Source: DAOUAT01 sp964551735 (GTDB lineage: Bacteria; Chloroflexota; Anaerolineae; CG2-30-64-16). Taken from it: a stretch of DNA of 56,654 nucleotides. The stretch spans positions 1 to 56,654 of the forward strand of contig CAZKEF010000036.1 in the NCBI GenBank assembly GCA_964551735.1, read 5' to 3'. The position numbers and the translations under genes are program-made. Below the pieces are notes generated by a model. It made no database searches. It saw nothing but the letters and a program-made list of their open reading frames with translations, and was not told the DNA's origin. Numbering within the stretch: the stretch's first letter is position 1; each line of letters starts with the position of its first letter. Positions 8,642-16,733 of this stretch are shown here, piece after piece.

Positions 8642-8670
8642 AGCATAGCGTAGGGCGAGTTTTCTGTCAA
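8642..8670 (-). promoter_or_regulatory. Promoter for the polysaccharide deacetylase
   Basis: Minus-strand TTGACA (8670-8665), 17-bp spacer, TATGCT (8647-8642); start site expected about 40 nt before the ATG at 8596. Confidence 0.55.
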
Positions 8671-8788
8671 AGCTGTCCTCTGTTTGTGATTCGCAATGCT
8701 CTCTCAACAAAAAAGGACGGCATATGACATCTGCTTCGCATAACCCCATGCTCATAGATGTTTGACGCGATCAATGCATTAATAAGGG

Positions 8789-8817
8789 TTGACAAATGAA
8801 TCAAATTGATGTAACAT
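8789..8817 (+). promoter_or_regulatory. Promoter for the first RpiR gene
   Basis: TTGACA (8789-8794), exact 17-bp spacer, TAACAT (8812-8817). It predicts a long leader of about 170 nt before the ATG at 8996. Confidence 0.6.
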
Positions 8818-8949
8818 TGCCGTGAGCCTGCAACGAGAGGTTATCGCTGGTGCTCCCCCTATCTGATGACAGATTGCATGGCGATCACGCTCTTGGGCCC
8901 AAGTCGCTGAGGCGAAGCTAGACCACGGGAACAGGCGTTCAATCCGTTG

Positions 8950-8970
8950 GCCAGGCCGGCTCGGCCTGGC
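8950..8970 (+). other. Strong hairpin before the RpiR ribosome site
   Basis: GCCAGGCCG pairs perfectly with CGGCCTGGC across a 3-nt loop. It lies about 13 nt upstream of the GGGAGGTGAG ribosome site. It has no T-run, so it is more likely a leader or translational structure than a terminator. Confidence 0.5.
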
Positions 8971-8995
8971 ACCATTCATTCACGGGAGGTGAGAA

Positions 8996-9817
8996 ATGTT
9001 CAGGGAACAGATCCGCAAGCACTACGATCATTTGTCTCGCAGTTATCGCCGGGTGGCCGACTTCATCCTGAATGACTACAGGACAGCGGCCTTCATGACC
9101 GCGGCTGCGCTAGCGGATGCCGTAGATGTGGATACCACGACGGTGGTACGTTTTGCCCAACGCTTGGGCTACCCTGGATTCCCGGAGCTAATCGAGGACA
9201 TCCAGGAGCAGGTCAAGCTTGAACTGAGTCAGACCTATGCAGAACCTGACGAGGATGGTGGCCTGCCTTCTAAGGTGCAGGCGCTCGTGACCAAGGATCG
9301 GGCGCACCTTGAAAAAGCGATGGCGCATAACACGCCCGCTACTCTGGAAGATATCCTGGATCTGCTGCGTGCGGCGCCGCGCATCGTAGTCGTCGGCGAA
9401 TCCTATGCTGAGCCTATCGCTGAGTCATTCGCCTCCATGCTGAATGAGGCTGGCCTGCCGGTGACTTACGCCAGTGGTGATGTCTATGATCGGGCGCGGG
9501 CGCTGGGCCGTGTTGTGCGCAAGCAAGTCGTCGTCGGTTTTTCGCCGGTTGAGGGCGCGGCTGGCGTCGCCCGGGTGCTGCGGTATGCGCGCAGTGAGGG
9601 CGCGATCACGCTGGCCTGCACGCCGAGCTTGAGTAGCCAGGCGGCCCGTGCCGCCGAGCATCTGCTTTACGCCCCTGGTGAATCGGAAGGGATGCCAAGC
9701 CTGACCGCCTTGTACGCTATCTGCACGGCTTTGGCCCAGGCATTAATGACGCTGCAGCCTGAGGCTGTAGCCAAGCGCGCCGCCGAGGTTGCCCATGCGC
9801 TGAATGAATTGGCCTAA
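8996..9817 (+). CDS. RpiR-family transcriptional regulator (HTH + SIS), copy 1
   Basis: 273 residues, with a strong GGGAGGTGAG site before the ATG. Residues 1-77 form the RpiR helix-turn-helix domain (SYRRVADFILNDY, FMTAAALADAVDVDTTTVVRFAQRLGYPGFPEL). Residues about 105-255 form a SIS sugar-isomerase domain (RIVVVGESYAEPIAESFASML, VVVGFSPVEGAAGVARVL) that usually binds a phosphosugar. It would be a sugar-phosphate-responsive regulator. No sugar-catabolic gene is adjacent; the nearest neighbour is a paralogue 130 bp downstream. The SIS glycine/serine pocket is less standard here (FSPVEGAAG) than in copy 2 (LSTTGMS), so the ligand may differ. Confidence 0.92.
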   Translation: MFREQIRKHYDHLSRSYRRVADFILNDYRTAAFMTAAALADAVDVDTTTVVRFAQRLGYPGFPELIEDIQEQVKLELSQTYAEPDEDGGLPSKVQALVTKDRAHLEKAMAHNTPATLEDILDLLRAAPRIVVVGESYAEPIAESFASMLNEAGLPVTYASGDVYDRARALGRVVRKQVVVGFSPVEGAAGVARVLRYARSEGAITLACTPSLSSQAARAAEHLLYAPGESEGMPSLTALYAICTALAQALMTLQPEAVAKRAAEVAHALNELA

Positions 9818-9880
9818 GGTGCGCCGTCATCAGCCCATGCTTAAAGCCAGGCCAGCTCAGGGCATCCATAAGTTTCGATG

Positions 9881-9924
9881 AGGGCTGTAGCAGCGATCCG
9901 ATTTCTCCTGCTGACTACAGCCCT
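9881..9924 (+). other. Inverted repeat between the two RpiR genes
   Basis: AGGGCTGTAG (9881-9890) pairs perfectly with CTACAGCCCT (9915-9924) across a 24-nt loop and is followed by TTGC. It may be a terminator, a leader element or an operator for copy 2. Confidence 0.4.
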
Positions 9925-9947
9925 TTGCTGTCTCGGGGAGCAGCCGC

Positions 9948-10838
9948 ATGTATAGGAACCGAATCCGCAACCTGTATGAACAATTCTCGCCGGGCTATCG
10001 GCGCATCGCAGATTATCTGCTCAACCATTATCAGGACGCGGCATTCATGACTGCAGCAGAGATCGCGCGCGCCGTCAAGGTTGATACGGCGCTGATCGTG
10101 CGCTTCGCCCAACGCTTGAGTTATCCAGGATTTCCAGAACTCCTCTCTGACATACAAGAAGAAGTCAGGCGTGACCTGCAAGCCATCTATGAACCGGCCG
10201 AGGGTGACAACACACCGGAGCAGGTTTTTCGCCGTAACCTGCTCCAGGACCGCAACAACCTGGACTACATGTTGCAGCATCTGGATGACGCCACAATCGC
10301 GCAGGTGGTACAGCACTTCAACAACGCAAGCCGGGTGTTCGTTCTCGGTGAAGGTAATGTCACCTATTTGGCTGAAGCATTTGCGATGCGACTGCTCACG
10401 CTGGGCTATCCCGCCAGCGTAATGTCCAATGAGTTCACCGGACAGGCCGCCATCACTGCGAATCTGAAACCAGGCGATCTGTTTGTGGGCCTGAGCACTA
10501 CGGGGATGTCGTTGATTGTTGCCACGATCCTGAAAGGGGCCCGTGAACTGGGCGCGCAGACCCTTGCCATCGTGTCGAGCCTGGTCAACCCTGCCGCAGC
10601 CGCAGCAGAACTGATCCTGCATGCGCCAGTGGATACAGCAGGTATCCTGCCCTCATGGACCAGCATGGCCAGTGTGTTACATGCCCTTTCCCAGGCGCTG
10701 GTGTTGTCGCGGGATGATTTGGCTACTGACTGGGCTTTACGCACGGATAATCTACTAAAAATGTACTGGCACGCGCTGCGGTCTGCCAAATGCAGCGATG
10801 TACGACAGACGATGGAAAGCTATAACAAAACCAAATAG
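9948..10838 (+). CDS. RpiR-family transcriptional regulator (HTH + SIS), copy 2
   Basis: 296 residues. The HTH domain is closely related to that of the preceding gene (RIADYLLNHY, FMTAAEIARAVKVDTALIVRFAQRLSYPGFPEL), indicating tandem duplication. The SIS domain (about residues 125-265) has RVFVLGEGNVTYLAEAFAM and GLSTTGMSLIVATIL, the usual phosphosugar-binding serine/threonine pocket. It has about 30 residues more than copy 1 at the C-terminus. It is convergent with the membrane glycosyltransferase gene, with only 5 bp between stop codons. Confidence 0.92.
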   Translation: MYRNRIRNLYEQFSPGYRRIADYLLNHYQDAAFMTAAEIARAVKVDTALIVRFAQRLSYPGFPELLSDIQEEVRRDLQAIYEPAEGDNTPEQVFRRNLLQDRNNLDYMLQHLDDATIAQVVQHFNNASRVFVLGEGNVTYLAEAFAMRLLTLGYPASVMSNEFTGQAAITANLKPGDLFVGLSTTGMSLIVATILKGARELGAQTLAIVSSLVNPAAAAAELILHAPVDTAGILPSWTSMASVLHALSQALVLSRDDLATDWALRTDNLLKMYWHALRSAKCSDVRQTMESYNKTK

Positions 10839-10843
10839 TGGCG

Positions 10844-12268
10844 CTAAGCAGCCGCTGGCCTAGGGTCAGCGGCCGACCGGTTAGGATCGACCAGGCCCCC
10901 CAACGTGAGGAACGCCAGGATATAGCCCAGATAATTCTCGTTCAAGAACCGGGAAACAAAAAAGAAGACAAACAAAAACACTGCATAACTCCAACATGCG
11001 CGAGCCAATGAGTTATCGCTCGTCTGGCCTTTTATCAGGATCGCCATCAGCGGCAACCCCAGCACCAGCTCAGGCAGCCAGAACGGCCAGTAAGTGAAGC
11101 GGCTCGGCACCCAGCCGAACGCCAGCAGCAAGTTCGATGCTCCCCACCCCCAGATCTGATATGCCGTGTCGGAGGTTCCGGCCGACCAGCGCCACACATC
11201 ATCATAGAATGCGGCCGGGTTCCACAGGGCGTAAGGCCCCACGATCGCCAGAAAAACGACCAACGCCGGAAGAGAGACGCGCCAGGCCCGGCGCAACCAG
11301 ACCAGCGGCTGCCGCCACAAGTCGACCGGGTCGGCGCCCGCCACCACCAACAGGTAGAACGGCGCCAGAAACCAGGCTGTGGGCTTGCTGGCGCATGCCA
11401 GGCCGAATGCCGCTGCCGATGCTAGCCCCCAGGCTGAGCGCGCGCCCATTGTCTCCCCCCGGTGCCAAAGCCACACGCTCAACACGATCCACGCCAGCAC
11501 GAAACTGTCGTTTTGACCGTAGATGATATCGGACCCCATGATCGGGTTCAGCCCCAGCAGCATCACCAGCAGCAGTTTATGGTCGCGCGCCCGCGCCAAG
11601 CTTGGCGCCAGCAACAGGGTCAGCGCGAACAACAGCAGGTAAACCAAACGCTGGTCGTACCAGCCCAGCAAGCCATCGGCTGCCAGCTTGAAAGGCGCCG
11701 AAAAAAGGAAGGTCCAGGGCAGGTAGGGGTAGTGATAGAGGGCCGTGCGGAACTCACTGATGCCCCATTCAGCCATTGGGGTATCCAAATAATCCTCGAC
11801 ATACGGATTGCGTCCGGTCATCAGGAACTCGATAGTTGCTTCGGTCTGGATCACGCCGCCATCGTGGCTGTAGCTGGCCGGGCTGTTATCCTGGCGCAGC
11901 AGCACCAATTTCAAGCTCGGCGCAAACACTGTCAACAATACGATGGCCCAGATCAAGCACAGCTTAACCCAATAACGCGCGCGAGCAGGCCGCACCAATT
12001 CAGCCACCAGCAGATATGCCAGCAAGCAACCGATGGCAGCAACGATCAACAACAGCCCGATAGGATCCACAAGCTGCTGCTGCGCCAGTAGCGCGGCGGC
12101 CTGCGGCGGCAGGAGCTGGCCGAGCCAGGGATGGCGTGCCACATCGGACTGGCGCATAGGAAGGACCGCTGCCTCCGCCAGCACATCAATGCGGATCCGC
12201 GCCAGCACCAAGACGGTTAACAGCAGCGCGTCCAGGCGCCGCAAGAAGGGTGAAACATGATGCGTCAT
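10844..12268 (-). CDS. Multi-pass membrane glycosyltransferase (GT87/DUF2029-like)
   Basis: About 474 residues with at least nine hydrophobic segments. A region between the first membrane segments contains SYSHDGGVIQTEATIEFLMTG and NPYVEDY, an acidic loop typical of polyprenyl-phosphate-sugar-dependent GT-C enzymes, and KPTAWFLAPF follows later. The acidic residues probably form the catalytic loop outside the membrane, as in GT87 mannosyltransferases. I chose ATG 12268 because TATAAT on the minus strand (12281-12276) would place the start site at or next to that codon. ATG 12277 is in frame but overlaps the -10 element. Exact substrate unknown. Confidence 0.72.
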   Translation of the reverse strand: MTHHVSPFLRRLDALLLTVLVLARIRIDVLAEAAVLPMRQSDVARHPWLGQLLPPQAAALLAQQQLVDPIGLLLIVAAIGCLLAYLLVAELVRPARARYWVKLCLIWAIVLLTVFAPSLKLVLLRQDNSPASYSHDGGVIQTEATIEFLMTGRNPYVEDYLDTPMAEWGISEFRTALYHYPYLPWTFLFSAPFKLAADGLLGWYDQRLVYLLLFALTLLLAPSLARARDHKLLLVMLLGLNPIMGSDIIYGQNDSFVLAWIVLSVWLWHRGETMGARSAWGLASAAAFGLACASKPTAWFLAPFYLLVVAGADPVDLWRQPLVWLRRAWRVSLPALVVFLAIVGPYALWNPAAFYDDVWRWSAGTSDTAYQIWGWGASNLLLAFGWVPSRFTYWPFWLPELVLGLPLMAILIKGQTSDNSLARACWSYAVFLFVFFFVSRFLNENYLGYILAFLTLGGLVDPNRSAADPRPAAA

Positions 12269-12306
12269 GGCTGACATTATACCTGAGGCTGCCCGATCTG
12301 AGTAGT

Positions 12307-12342
12307 TGCCACTTTGGCATCTGCCCCAGAAAGCCATATAAT
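12307..12342 (+). promoter_or_regulatory. Promoter with palindrome for the Crp/Fnr regulator
   Basis: TTGGCA (12314-12319), 17-bp spacer, TATAAT (12337-12342). The palindrome TGCCA-CTT-TGGCA (12307-12319) overlaps the -35 and could be an autoregulatory operator. Confidence 0.6.
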
Positions 12343-12385
12343 CAAGGCGTGATTCTTTCGGGCAAGCTATCAGGAGCCAGCAAGC

Positions 12386-13054
12386 ATGGACGAGAAAATG
12401 GGTTATCTTTCCGATGTTGACCTGTTTCGCGATCTCTCTGAGCGCGACAGAGTTGATCTCGACCGTATGACAACCATCACGAGCGTATCCCGCGGCCGCG
12501 TTTTCTACCAGCCGGAGGATGTGGGTGAGGTGCTTTTCTTGATCAAAGAGGGACGGGTGCAGCTCTATCGCATTTCGCCGGAGGGCAAAAAGCTGGTGAT
12601 CGCCACCTTAGGGCCGGGGACGTTATTCGGCGAGATGGCGCTGCTGGGCCAGCAGATGCACAACGCTTTTGCTGAAGCAGTAGATGATTGCACCATCCTG
12701 GTGATGAGTCGCGCCGACCTGGAGCGGCTCATCCTGAACAAGCCGGCGGTCGGGTTGCGCATGTTAGAGATCACGGGCCGGCGGCTGAGCGACGCGGAAG
12801 CCCGCCTCGAGGACATGGCGTTCAAGAGCATCCCGGCCCGCCTGGCTTCACTGCTGCTGCGGCTTGCCGCGGAGCGCAACACCAACGATATCGTAGGTTT
12901 CACACACCAGGACCTGGCGGAAACCATCGGCACTTATCGCGAGACCGCCACCCAGGTGCTCAACGACATGAAGGCTCAAGGACTCATCGAGATCGGACGA
13001 AAGCGGATCAGCCTTCGCGACACGGCGCGCTTGACCCAGATGGCAGAAAGCTAA
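12386..13054 (+). CDS. Crp/Fnr-family transcriptional regulator
   Basis: 222 residues, CAGGAG upstream of the ATG. Residues about 10-125 form a cyclic-nucleotide-binding-type beta barrel (VFYQPEDVGEVLFLIKEGRVQLYR, ATLGPGTLFGEMALLG). A long dimerisation helix follows, then the winged helix-turn-helix at about residues 165-215 (FTHQDLAETIGTYRETATQVLNDMKAQGLI). The barrel lacks the N-terminal cysteines of Fnr, so an iron-sulfur oxygen sensor is unlikely; the GEMALL segment resembles the cAMP pocket but lacks its usual Arg-Ser follow-on. The ferredoxin gene downstream has a palindromic promoter and is a plausible target (inference). Confidence 0.93.
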   Translation: MDEKMGYLSDVDLFRDLSERDRVDLDRMTTITSVSRGRVFYQPEDVGEVLFLIKEGRVQLYRISPEGKKLVIATLGPGTLFGEMALLGQQMHNAFAEAVDDCTILVMSRADLERLILNKPAVGLRMLEITGRRLSDAEARLEDMAFKSIPARLASLLLRLAAERNTNDIVGFTHQDLAETIGTYRETATQVLNDMKAQGLIEIGRKRISLRDTARLTQMAES

Positions 13055-13094
13055 AGGGCCTTGTGATAATGCAGCCAAAGGGTAATTTGGCGGT

Positions 13095-13124
13095 TTGACA
13101 AACGCAGTGGTCTGCGTTTAGAAT
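13095..13124 (+). promoter_or_regulatory. Ferredoxin promoter with operator palindrome in the spacer
   Basis: TTGACA (13095-13100), 18-bp spacer, TAGAAT (13119-13124). The spacer is filled by the perfect palindrome AAACGCAG-TGGT-CTGCGTTT (13100-13119), an operator geometry that would block RNA polymerase when occupied. Confidence 0.7.
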
Positions 13125-13201
13125 AGGGCCAACTCGGTAATCAAGCATACCAAACAGCCATCACCGAACTTACATCACCCATCTACGTTCAGGAGGACAA
13201 A

Positions 13202-13483
13202 ATGACTCATGTGATCTTCGACCTGTGCATCCGCGATGGCGCTTGTGCAGAGGTTTGCCCTGTAGAATGCATCGTCGCCGGGCAGCCAGAGGCCGAATGG
13301 CCCTGGTTCTACATTGACCCTGATACTTGCATCGACTGCGGCGCCTGCGTGCCCGAATGCCCCGTTGATGCCATTCGTCCTGAAGAGGATCTGAAAGTTG
13401 AGTTCCCGCAGTATGTCGGGGCCATCGAGAAGAATGCTGACTTCTTCAAGGTCGGGCCAGGCTACGACGCCAAGAACATGTAA
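13202..13483 (+). CDS. Ferredoxin with two Fe-S cluster motifs (7Fe/8Fe type)
   Basis: 93 residues, AGGAGG just before the ATG. The first motif has Cys9, Cys15, Cys19 and Cys23 (CIRDGACAEVCPVECI), the irregular spacing of 7Fe ferredoxins, which bind [3Fe-4S]. The second is a canonical [4Fe-4S] motif, CIDCGACVPECP. The C-terminal extension (PQYVGAIEKNADFF) resembles that of Thermus-type 7Fe ferredoxins. It is a small cytoplasmic electron carrier; the partner enzyme is not obvious. It is monocistronic, between a palindrome-controlled promoter and a strong terminator. Confidence 0.93.
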   Translation: MTHVIFDLCIRDGACAEVCPVECIVAGQPEAEWPWFYIDPDTCIDCGACVPECPVDAIRPEEDLKVEFPQYVGAIEKNADFFKVGPGYDAKNM

Positions 13484-13507
13484 TCCAGCTATATCGGTTG
13501 TCATGAA

Positions 13508-13537
13508 AGCCCCTGCCAGATGCAGGGGCTTGTTTTT
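13508..13537 (+). terminator. Rho-independent terminator of the ferredoxin gene
   Basis: AGCCCCTGC (13508-13516), loop CAGAT, GCAGGGGCT (13522-13530), then TGTTTTT. This is a textbook intrinsic terminator. Confidence 0.88.
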
Positions 13538-13558
13538 ACTTCCCAGGGAGATCTGGTG

Positions 13559-14020
13559 ATGGCAGATGATCGTTCTACGCGGATGTATCCTGCGCGGCCC
13601 CTGGTAGGGGTGGGCGCTGTCGTGTGGGACGGTGCGCGCGTGCTCCTGGAACGCCGCGGCCAGCCGCCTGGACGAGGGGCGTGGGCGTTGCCCGGCGGCC
13701 TCATTGATGTGGGCGAAATGGCCGAGGCCGCGGTGCAGCGCGAAGTGCGAGAGGAGTGCGGCATCGAGATCACGGTCGGCCCGGTGTTGGGGTTATTCGA
13801 ACCAATCCAGCGCGATGATGATGGCCGTATCCGGTATCATTACGTGGTGATTGATTTTCTGGCCCACTACCGGTCGGGCGAGGCGCGGCCAGGGGATGAC
13901 GCCGACGAACTGTGTTGGGTCACACCTGATGCGCTGGCAAGCTACGCGCTTGCACCGACTACCCAGGCTATGATCGAACGAGCATTGGCTCTCGTGCGGG
14001 CAGGTCAGATCGTGGGTTGA
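13559..14020 (+). CDS. Nudix hydrolase (ADP-ribose pyrophosphatase-like)
   Basis: 153 residues from ATG 13559. An in-frame ATG at 13520 lies inside the ferredoxin terminator, whereas 13559 has AGGGAG about 9 nt upstream. The Nudix box is complete: GGLIDVGEMAEAAVQREVRE followed by ECGI, matching Gx5Ex7REUxEExGU. After the box, HYVVIDFLAHYRSGEARPGDDADE resembles the ADP-ribose and NADH pyrophosphatase group. It would hydrolyse a nucleoside diphosphate linked to another moiety; the substrate is uncertain. It sits between ferredoxin and glutamine synthetase without evident operon links. Confidence 0.92.
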   Translation: MADDRSTRMYPARPLVGVGAVVWDGARVLLERRGQPPGRGAWALPGGLIDVGEMAEAAVQREVREECGIEITVGPVLGLFEPIQRDDDGRIRYHYVVIDFLAHYRSGEARPGDDADELCWVTPDALASYALAPTTQAMIERALALVRAGQIVG

Positions 14021-14112
14021 GCAGCATCCAAAACCAGGGCTAGTGCGTCTCGAATCCAGGAAAATACCCGGCCATCGCTAGTTGTTAAGTTTCTACTGCC
14101 AAAGGAGTCAGT

Positions 14113-15531
14113 ATGTTCAAGCATTTCGATGCTGCGGCGGCTTATGTCCGCGACAGCGGCATCCGCATGATTGACCTCAAATTCAGCGACCTGTGGGGCC
14201 GTTGGCATCACGTCACCATCTCGGCCAGCGAGTTCACCCCGCACCTCATGGCGTCTGGCGTAGGCTTCGATGGTTCCAGCGTGGGGCTGCGTAGCGTTAA
14301 GTCCGGCGACATGGCACTGATCCCGGACCTACCCACCGGCGTCGTGGACCCCTTCTGGGAGACGCCGACCCTCAGTTTTATCTGTTCAGTGGTCGAGGCG
14401 GACACCAAGCTGCCGTTCGCGCGCGACCCGCGCGTTATTGCGCGGCGCGCCGAAGCCTACCTGCGCAGCACCGGCATCGCGGACGAGAGCCGTTGGGGCC
14501 CCGAATTTGAGTTCTATGTGTTCGACAACGTAGCATTCGAAAACCGGGTGAACGTTGCCAGCTACCGGGTTGACTCCAGCGAGGCAGACTGGCACAGTCC
14601 CGAAGGCGGCCACGGCCACTATGTTCCGCTCCACGGCGGCTATCATGCCATCCCACCCAAAGACCAGCTATCGGGCCTGCGCACGCGCATTGTGCTCACC
14701 CTAGAGAGCATGGGCGTGCCGGTGAAATATCACCATCACGAGGTAGGCGGGCCGGGCCAGTGCGAAATCGAGACGCCGCTGATGGGCTTCATGGTCGCGG
14801 CGGATGCGGTGCAGATCATCAAATACGTGTCACGTTTGGTCGCGCGGCAGTCGGGACAAACGGTGACGTTCATGCCCAAGCCGCTCTTCGGCGAGGCGGG
14901 CAGCGGCATGCATTTCCACCAGCATCTGTTCCTGAAAGGCATCAACCAATTCTACAATGCTGGCGGGTACAGTCTGCTGAGCAAGACGGCCCTTCACTAT
15001 ATCGGCGGCTTGCTGCGCCACGCACCAGCGGTGATGGCGTTCACAAATCCCAGCACCAACTCCTACCGCCGGCTGGTACCCGGCTACGAGGCGCCCGTCA
15101 ACTGCTTCTTCTCCACCGGCAACCGCAGCGCGGCGATCCGCGTGCCCAAGTACGCTACCGATCCCCAGGCAGTGCGCATGGAATTCCGCCCGCCCGATGC
15201 CACCTGCAACCCTTACCTGGCCATGGCCGCCATGTTGATGGCTGGGCTGGACGGGGTGCGTCACGCGATCGATCCCACGGAAAACGGGTTCGGCCCCATT
15301 GACGAAAACATCTTCTCGTGGTCACCGGAGAAACGCGCGACCATCAAGGCGTTGCCGGCTTCGCTTGGCGAGGCGTGCGCAGCCTTGGAAGCCGACCATG
15401 ACTTCTTACTAGCCGGCGACGTATTCGATGAAGAGATGATCCGAGATTGGATCACCTTCAAGCGCGCCGAACATTACGCGCTGCTGGAGCGTCCGCATCC
15501 GTACGAGGTGCAGTTATACTTCGATCTATAG
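14113..15531 (+). CDS. glnA: Glutamine synthetase type I
   Basis: 472 residues, AAAGGAG before the ATG. All catalytic landmarks are present: SGVGFDGSSVGLR in the N-terminal beta-grasp domain, WGPEFEFYVFD (metal-binding Glu), the ATP-site segment KPLFGEAGSGMHFHQHL, and NPSTNSYRRLVPGYEAPVN. It makes glutamine from glutamate, ammonia and ATP in the cytoplasm. In the loop where GSI-beta enzymes carry the adenylylated tyrosine (NLYDLP-like), this protein has DENIFSWSPEKR with no Tyr, so adenylylation control is not expected. The 92-bp gap upstream has no clear consensus promoter. Confidence 0.95.
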   Translation: MFKHFDAAAAYVRDSGIRMIDLKFSDLWGRWHHVTISASEFTPHLMASGVGFDGSSVGLRSVKSGDMALIPDLPTGVVDPFWETPTLSFICSVVEADTKLPFARDPRVIARRAEAYLRSTGIADESRWGPEFEFYVFDNVAFENRVNVASYRVDSSEADWHSPEGGHGHYVPLHGGYHAIPPKDQLSGLRTRIVLTLESMGVPVKYHHHEVGGPGQCEIETPLMGFMVAADAVQIIKYVSRLVARQSGQTVTFMPKPLFGEAGSGMHFHQHLFLKGINQFYNAGGYSLLSKTALHYIGGLLRHAPAVMAFTNPSTNSYRRLVPGYEAPVNCFFSTGNRSAAIRVPKYATDPQAVRMEFRPPDATCNPYLAMAAMLMAGLDGVRHAIDPTENGFGPIDENIFSWSPEKRATIKALPASLGEACAALEADHDFLLAGDVFDEEMIRDWITFKRAEHYALLERPHPYEVQLYFDL

Positions 15532-15643
15532 GCGCATCGCTGGTTCTGGGGCGCAACTTTCCTTCAGCGCTTTCGTAGAATAGGGTGAAAACCGGCTGCG
15601 CGCTGTGATAGCGGCCGGTTTCAACAGAATGGGGGAGGACGCC

Positions 15644-16504
15644 ATGAAGGAAGGTCGCATCTTATGGATCGTGCTGCTAGCGATCGTGCTGGCGGCCTGC
15701 TGTTGTGCGGCGACTGTGGGCGGCTTGTTGATCGCCCGTGGTTTCAGGTTGAGCCCCGCCTGGATTGACTTGGACCGTGTCCAGGCCTCTGCCGCGTTTG
15801 AGCGCACGTTTACCCCTCAGCAACCGGTCAGCCTGACGTTGGACGTGCCGTTGGGCGATGTGACCATCCAGGCCGGTGCGACTGATCAGGTGACGGTCCA
15901 GGCCTCCCTGCGCGCCTGGGGCCCCACCCAGGCCGACGCCCAGGCCCAACTCGATCAGATTGACATCCGCGCCGAGCAGGATGGCCAGCGGGTGCTCGTG
16001 GCAACGTCACCCCCTGGCGCCCCTGATCGGCCATCTGGCGTCTCCCGCACCCCCCAGATCGAGGTGCTGATCACTGTGCCGGCCCAAACGGCTTTGCTGG
16101 TAGAGACCGAGGTCGGGCGCCTTACGGTCAGCGGGCTGCGCGGGGATGTGACTATCACTGCCGGCGTGGGTGAGGTGTCGCTGACGGATCTCGCGCCCGT
16201 AAGCCGGGTTGAGGTCTGGTCGCGCGTGGGCAATGTCGAACTGGAGGGTCCGTTGGCCTCGGGTGTAGCGTATGATCTGGCCAGCGATGTGGGGCGCATT
16301 GCCCTGCGTATCCCCAGGAACAGCGCGTTCGTGATCGCTGCGCGCAGCGACTTGGGCAGTGTAGACCTGGGCTTCCCACTGGTGGGTAGAAGCGAGCGGG
16401 ACTTTGTGGGCAGAGAGGTGCGCGGGGAGGTCGGCGATGCGCCGACGACCACACTGACCCTGCGGTCGCGCGTCGGAGCGATATCGGTGCAGCCGCAGCC
16501 CTGA
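15644..16504 (+). CDS. Membrane-anchored DUF4097-like beta-strand repeat protein
   Basis: About 286 residues from ATG 15644, with GGGGAGG 7 nt upstream; the in-frame start at 15605 lacks one. Residues about 5-28 form a membrane anchor (ILWIVLLAIVLAACCCAA), and the Cys run might be lipidated. The rest consists of repeated beta-strand units alternating G-D/E-V patterns (LGDVTIQAG, VGRLTVSGLRGDVTITAG, VGEVSLTDL, VGNVELEG, LGSVDLGF, VGAISVQ), characteristic of DUF4097 putative-adhesin beta solenoids. These often accompany envelope-stress or regulatory systems, but no sensor gene is adjacent here. Function unknown. Confidence 0.78.
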   Translation: MKEGRILWIVLLAIVLAACCCAATVGGLLIARGFRLSPAWIDLDRVQASAAFERTFTPQQPVSLTLDVPLGDVTIQAGATDQVTVQASLRAWGPTQADAQAQLDQIDIRAEQDGQRVLVATSPPGAPDRPSGVSRTPQIEVLITVPAQTALLVETEVGRLTVSGLRGDVTITAGVGEVSLTDLAPVSRVEVWSRVGNVELEGPLASGVAYDLASDVGRIALRIPRNSAFVIAARSDLGSVDLGFPLVGRSERDFVGREVRGEVGDAPTTTLTLRSRVGAISVQPQP

Positions 16505-16548
16505 GCCTGCCTTGGACCGCTTTTCATAAGAAACCTTAACGGAATTTC

Positions 16549-16578
16549 GCGCGGGCTAACTTTAAGGTTAGCTCGCGC
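16549..16578. terminator. Imperfect inverted repeat after the DUF4097-like gene
   Basis: GCGCGGGCTAAC (16549-16560) pairs with GTTAGCTCGCGC (16567-16578) at 11 of 12 positions, the exception being a G-T pair. It has no T-run, so the terminator role is only plausible. Confidence 0.4.
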
Positions 16579-16698
16579 CAGACGTTCTACTGTGGTTGCC
16601 GCGTCGACAGATACTAATAGTCGCGTAGAACGGGTGTACGCAACAGTATGATTCTACATAAGACGTTGTCACCTTGAACTTCACCCCAAACTACCCGT

Positions 16699-16727
16699 TT
16701 GCCTGCCAAGCATCTCTCTGCTAAGAT
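16699..16727 (+). promoter_or_regulatory. Promoter upstream of dnaA
   Basis: TTGCCT (16699-16704), 17-bp spacer, TAAGAT (16722-16727); predicted start near 16734. Confidence 0.45.
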
Positions 16728-16733
16728 AGCTCC

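Larger units (their letters stand above)
8597..8995. other. Intergenic region with divergent promoters
   Basis: This 399-bp region holds the minus-strand promoter of the deacetylase (8642-8670), the plus-strand promoter of the first RpiR gene (8789-8817) and a strong hairpin (8950-8970). I see no gene between 8671 and 8788 or in the 170-nt leader. Confidence 0.6.

Noticed and set aside
16590..16630. Sequence resembling the 3' end of a 23S rRNA (GACAGATACTAATAG)
   Set aside because: Only about 15 bases look similar; the preceding sequence does not match 23S helices and no rRNA operon is present.
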